Shown here one piece after another: positions 63,658 through 64,000 of a DNA stretch of 64,000 nucleotides (its first letter is position 1; the number at the start of each line of letters is the position of its first letter). This DNA is from Petrolisthes cinctipes. Lineage: Eukaryota > Arthropoda > Malacostraca > Decapoda > Porcellanidae. The notes under the pieces are model-generated. The model made no database searches, was not told the DNA's origin, and saw only the letters and a list, made by a program, of their open reading frames with translations. The translations under genes were made by a program, and so were the position numbers. The stretch covers positions 1,084,001 to 1,148,000 of the forward strand of contig JAWQEG010000490.1 of NCBI GenBank assembly GCA_033782935.1, read 5' to 3'.

Positions 63658-64000
63658 ATCGATCTTTTAGGTGCCCAAAAGTCGATATGTGCATGCATCT
63701 TTTGTACCCGTTTATATCTCAAATTCTGTCCCTAAACACCCGAAAATTCGATATTTTGGGGTCCCAGAAGCGATCTGTACATGCCTACTCCGTGTTAGAG
63801 TATTTTCAAAATTCAGGCCCAAAACATGCTGAAAATCGATATTTTAGATGCCCAAAGTCAATATGTGCATGTATCTTCTGTACCCGTTTATATCTCAAAT
63901 TCAGGCTCAAAACACCCGAAAATTCAATATTTTGGGGTCCCAGAAGCAATCTGTACATGCCTACTCAGTGCTAGAATATTTTCAAAATATAGGCTAAAAA
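63658..64000 (+). repeat. 1,994-bp-spaced short duplication, copy 2 (cut by window end)
   Basis: This matches 61664-62006 with small differences (CTGTCCCTAAAC against CTGGCTCTAAAC). The window stops inside it, so its true length is unknown. Confidence 0.65.

Larger units (their letters stand above)
1..64000 (+). repeat. Satellite DNA array, 148/177-bp monomers in higher-order repeats
   Basis: The full window is a head-to-tail array of one satellite family, roughly 380 monomers judged from a mean length of 167 bp. Each monomer starts with ATCGAT or ATCGAC. It then carries, in order, a TTTTAGGTGC block, a GTCGATAT block, (long form only) GTGCATGCATC plus TACCCGTTTATAT, then CTCAAATTC, ACCCGAAAATTC, GGGGTCCCAGAAG, TGTACATGCCTACTC, and a dyad GTATTTTCAAAATAC before the next ATCGAT. 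All copies read in the same direction; I saw no inversion, no inserted element and no unique spacer. The array has no boundary in the window: base 2 starts a monomer and base 64000 falls inside one. Known satellites with this layered structure are centromeric or pericentromeric; that location is an inference here. Confidence 0.98.
59621..64000 (+). repeat. Right block, A/B trimers with a local B2 variant
   Basis: Trimers start at 59660 (A), 60161 (B), 60662 (B), 61163 (A), 61664 (B/A mixed), 62165 (B, 491 bp), 62656 (A), 63157 (B) and 63658 (B/A mixed). The B2 start GATGTTTTTGG appears near 60343, 60844 and 63339 and otherwise only within 55.5-59.4 kb. The last monomer is cut by the window end. 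Confidence 0.85.

Noticed and set aside
1..64000. CRISPR array
   Set aside because: The repeats are 148-177 bp and directly contiguous, with no short repeat alternating with unique spacers and no cas gene.
1..64000. Telomere repeats, rRNA or tRNA genes, or a replication origin
   Set aside because: I saw no short telomere-type repeat, no tRNA-like fold with a T-loop motif and no rRNA core sequence. Every stretch is explained by the satellite monomer.

Overview
The whole 64-kb window is one uninterrupted tandem satellite DNA array. I found no gene, RNA gene, mobile element, CRISPR array or unique sequence in it. Every stretch I read belongs to one A+T-rich repeat family (39% G+C in one counted monomer), always in the same orientation. 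The array runs off both ends of the window. Hundreds of near-identical 148-177-bp monomers in layered higher-order repeats point to a eukaryotic chromosome, most likely a centromeric or pericentromeric block. The sequence does not name the species. Frequent CAAAA motifs and the monomer length fit a plant satellite, but that is a weak inference.

The array is built in layers. (1) The monomer begins at a conserved ATCGAT or ATCGAC. It comes in a long form (177 or 176 bp) and a short form (148 bp) that lacks 29 internal bases. (2) Two long monomers and one short one make a 501-bp trimer, which is exactly 3 x 167. (3) Two trimer types, here called A (A1-A2-A3) and B (B1-B2-B3), alternate to give a six-monomer unit of 1002 bp. 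The unit is 992 bp where B2 carries a recurrent 10-bp deletion. (4) Multi-kilobase segments of this pattern have been duplicated again, mostly head to tail and side by side, and are recognisable from shared private variants.

Region by region: 0-3 kb is a mosaic of A and B trimers with three hybrid monomers. 3.1-7.9 kb holds a 3,299-bp-spaced duplication. 10.1-15.4 kb holds a 2,814-bp duplication. 16.6-25.5 kb holds a 4,168-bp tandem duplication with a 1,350-bp duplication nested in it, and a 2,176-bp one follows to 28.7 kb. 29.8-43.6 kb holds a 9.89-kb-spaced duplication that includes a separate 3,634-bp tandem duplication. 43.5-46.6 kb is ordinary A/B alternation ending in three irregular dimers. 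46.6-53.1 kb is an almost perfect 3,158-bp tandem duplication. 52.7-59.6 kb is a 3,337-bp tandem duplication. 59.6-64 kb is A/B trimers with a local B2 variant and a short 1,994-bp-spaced duplication.

No genes act together here. The many short open reading frames are by-products of the repeat: most start only at GTG and recur with the repeat period. The biological interest lies in the repeat architecture, its nucleosome-like lengths, a conserved dyad symmetry with a paired base change, and the clear record of unequal exchange.
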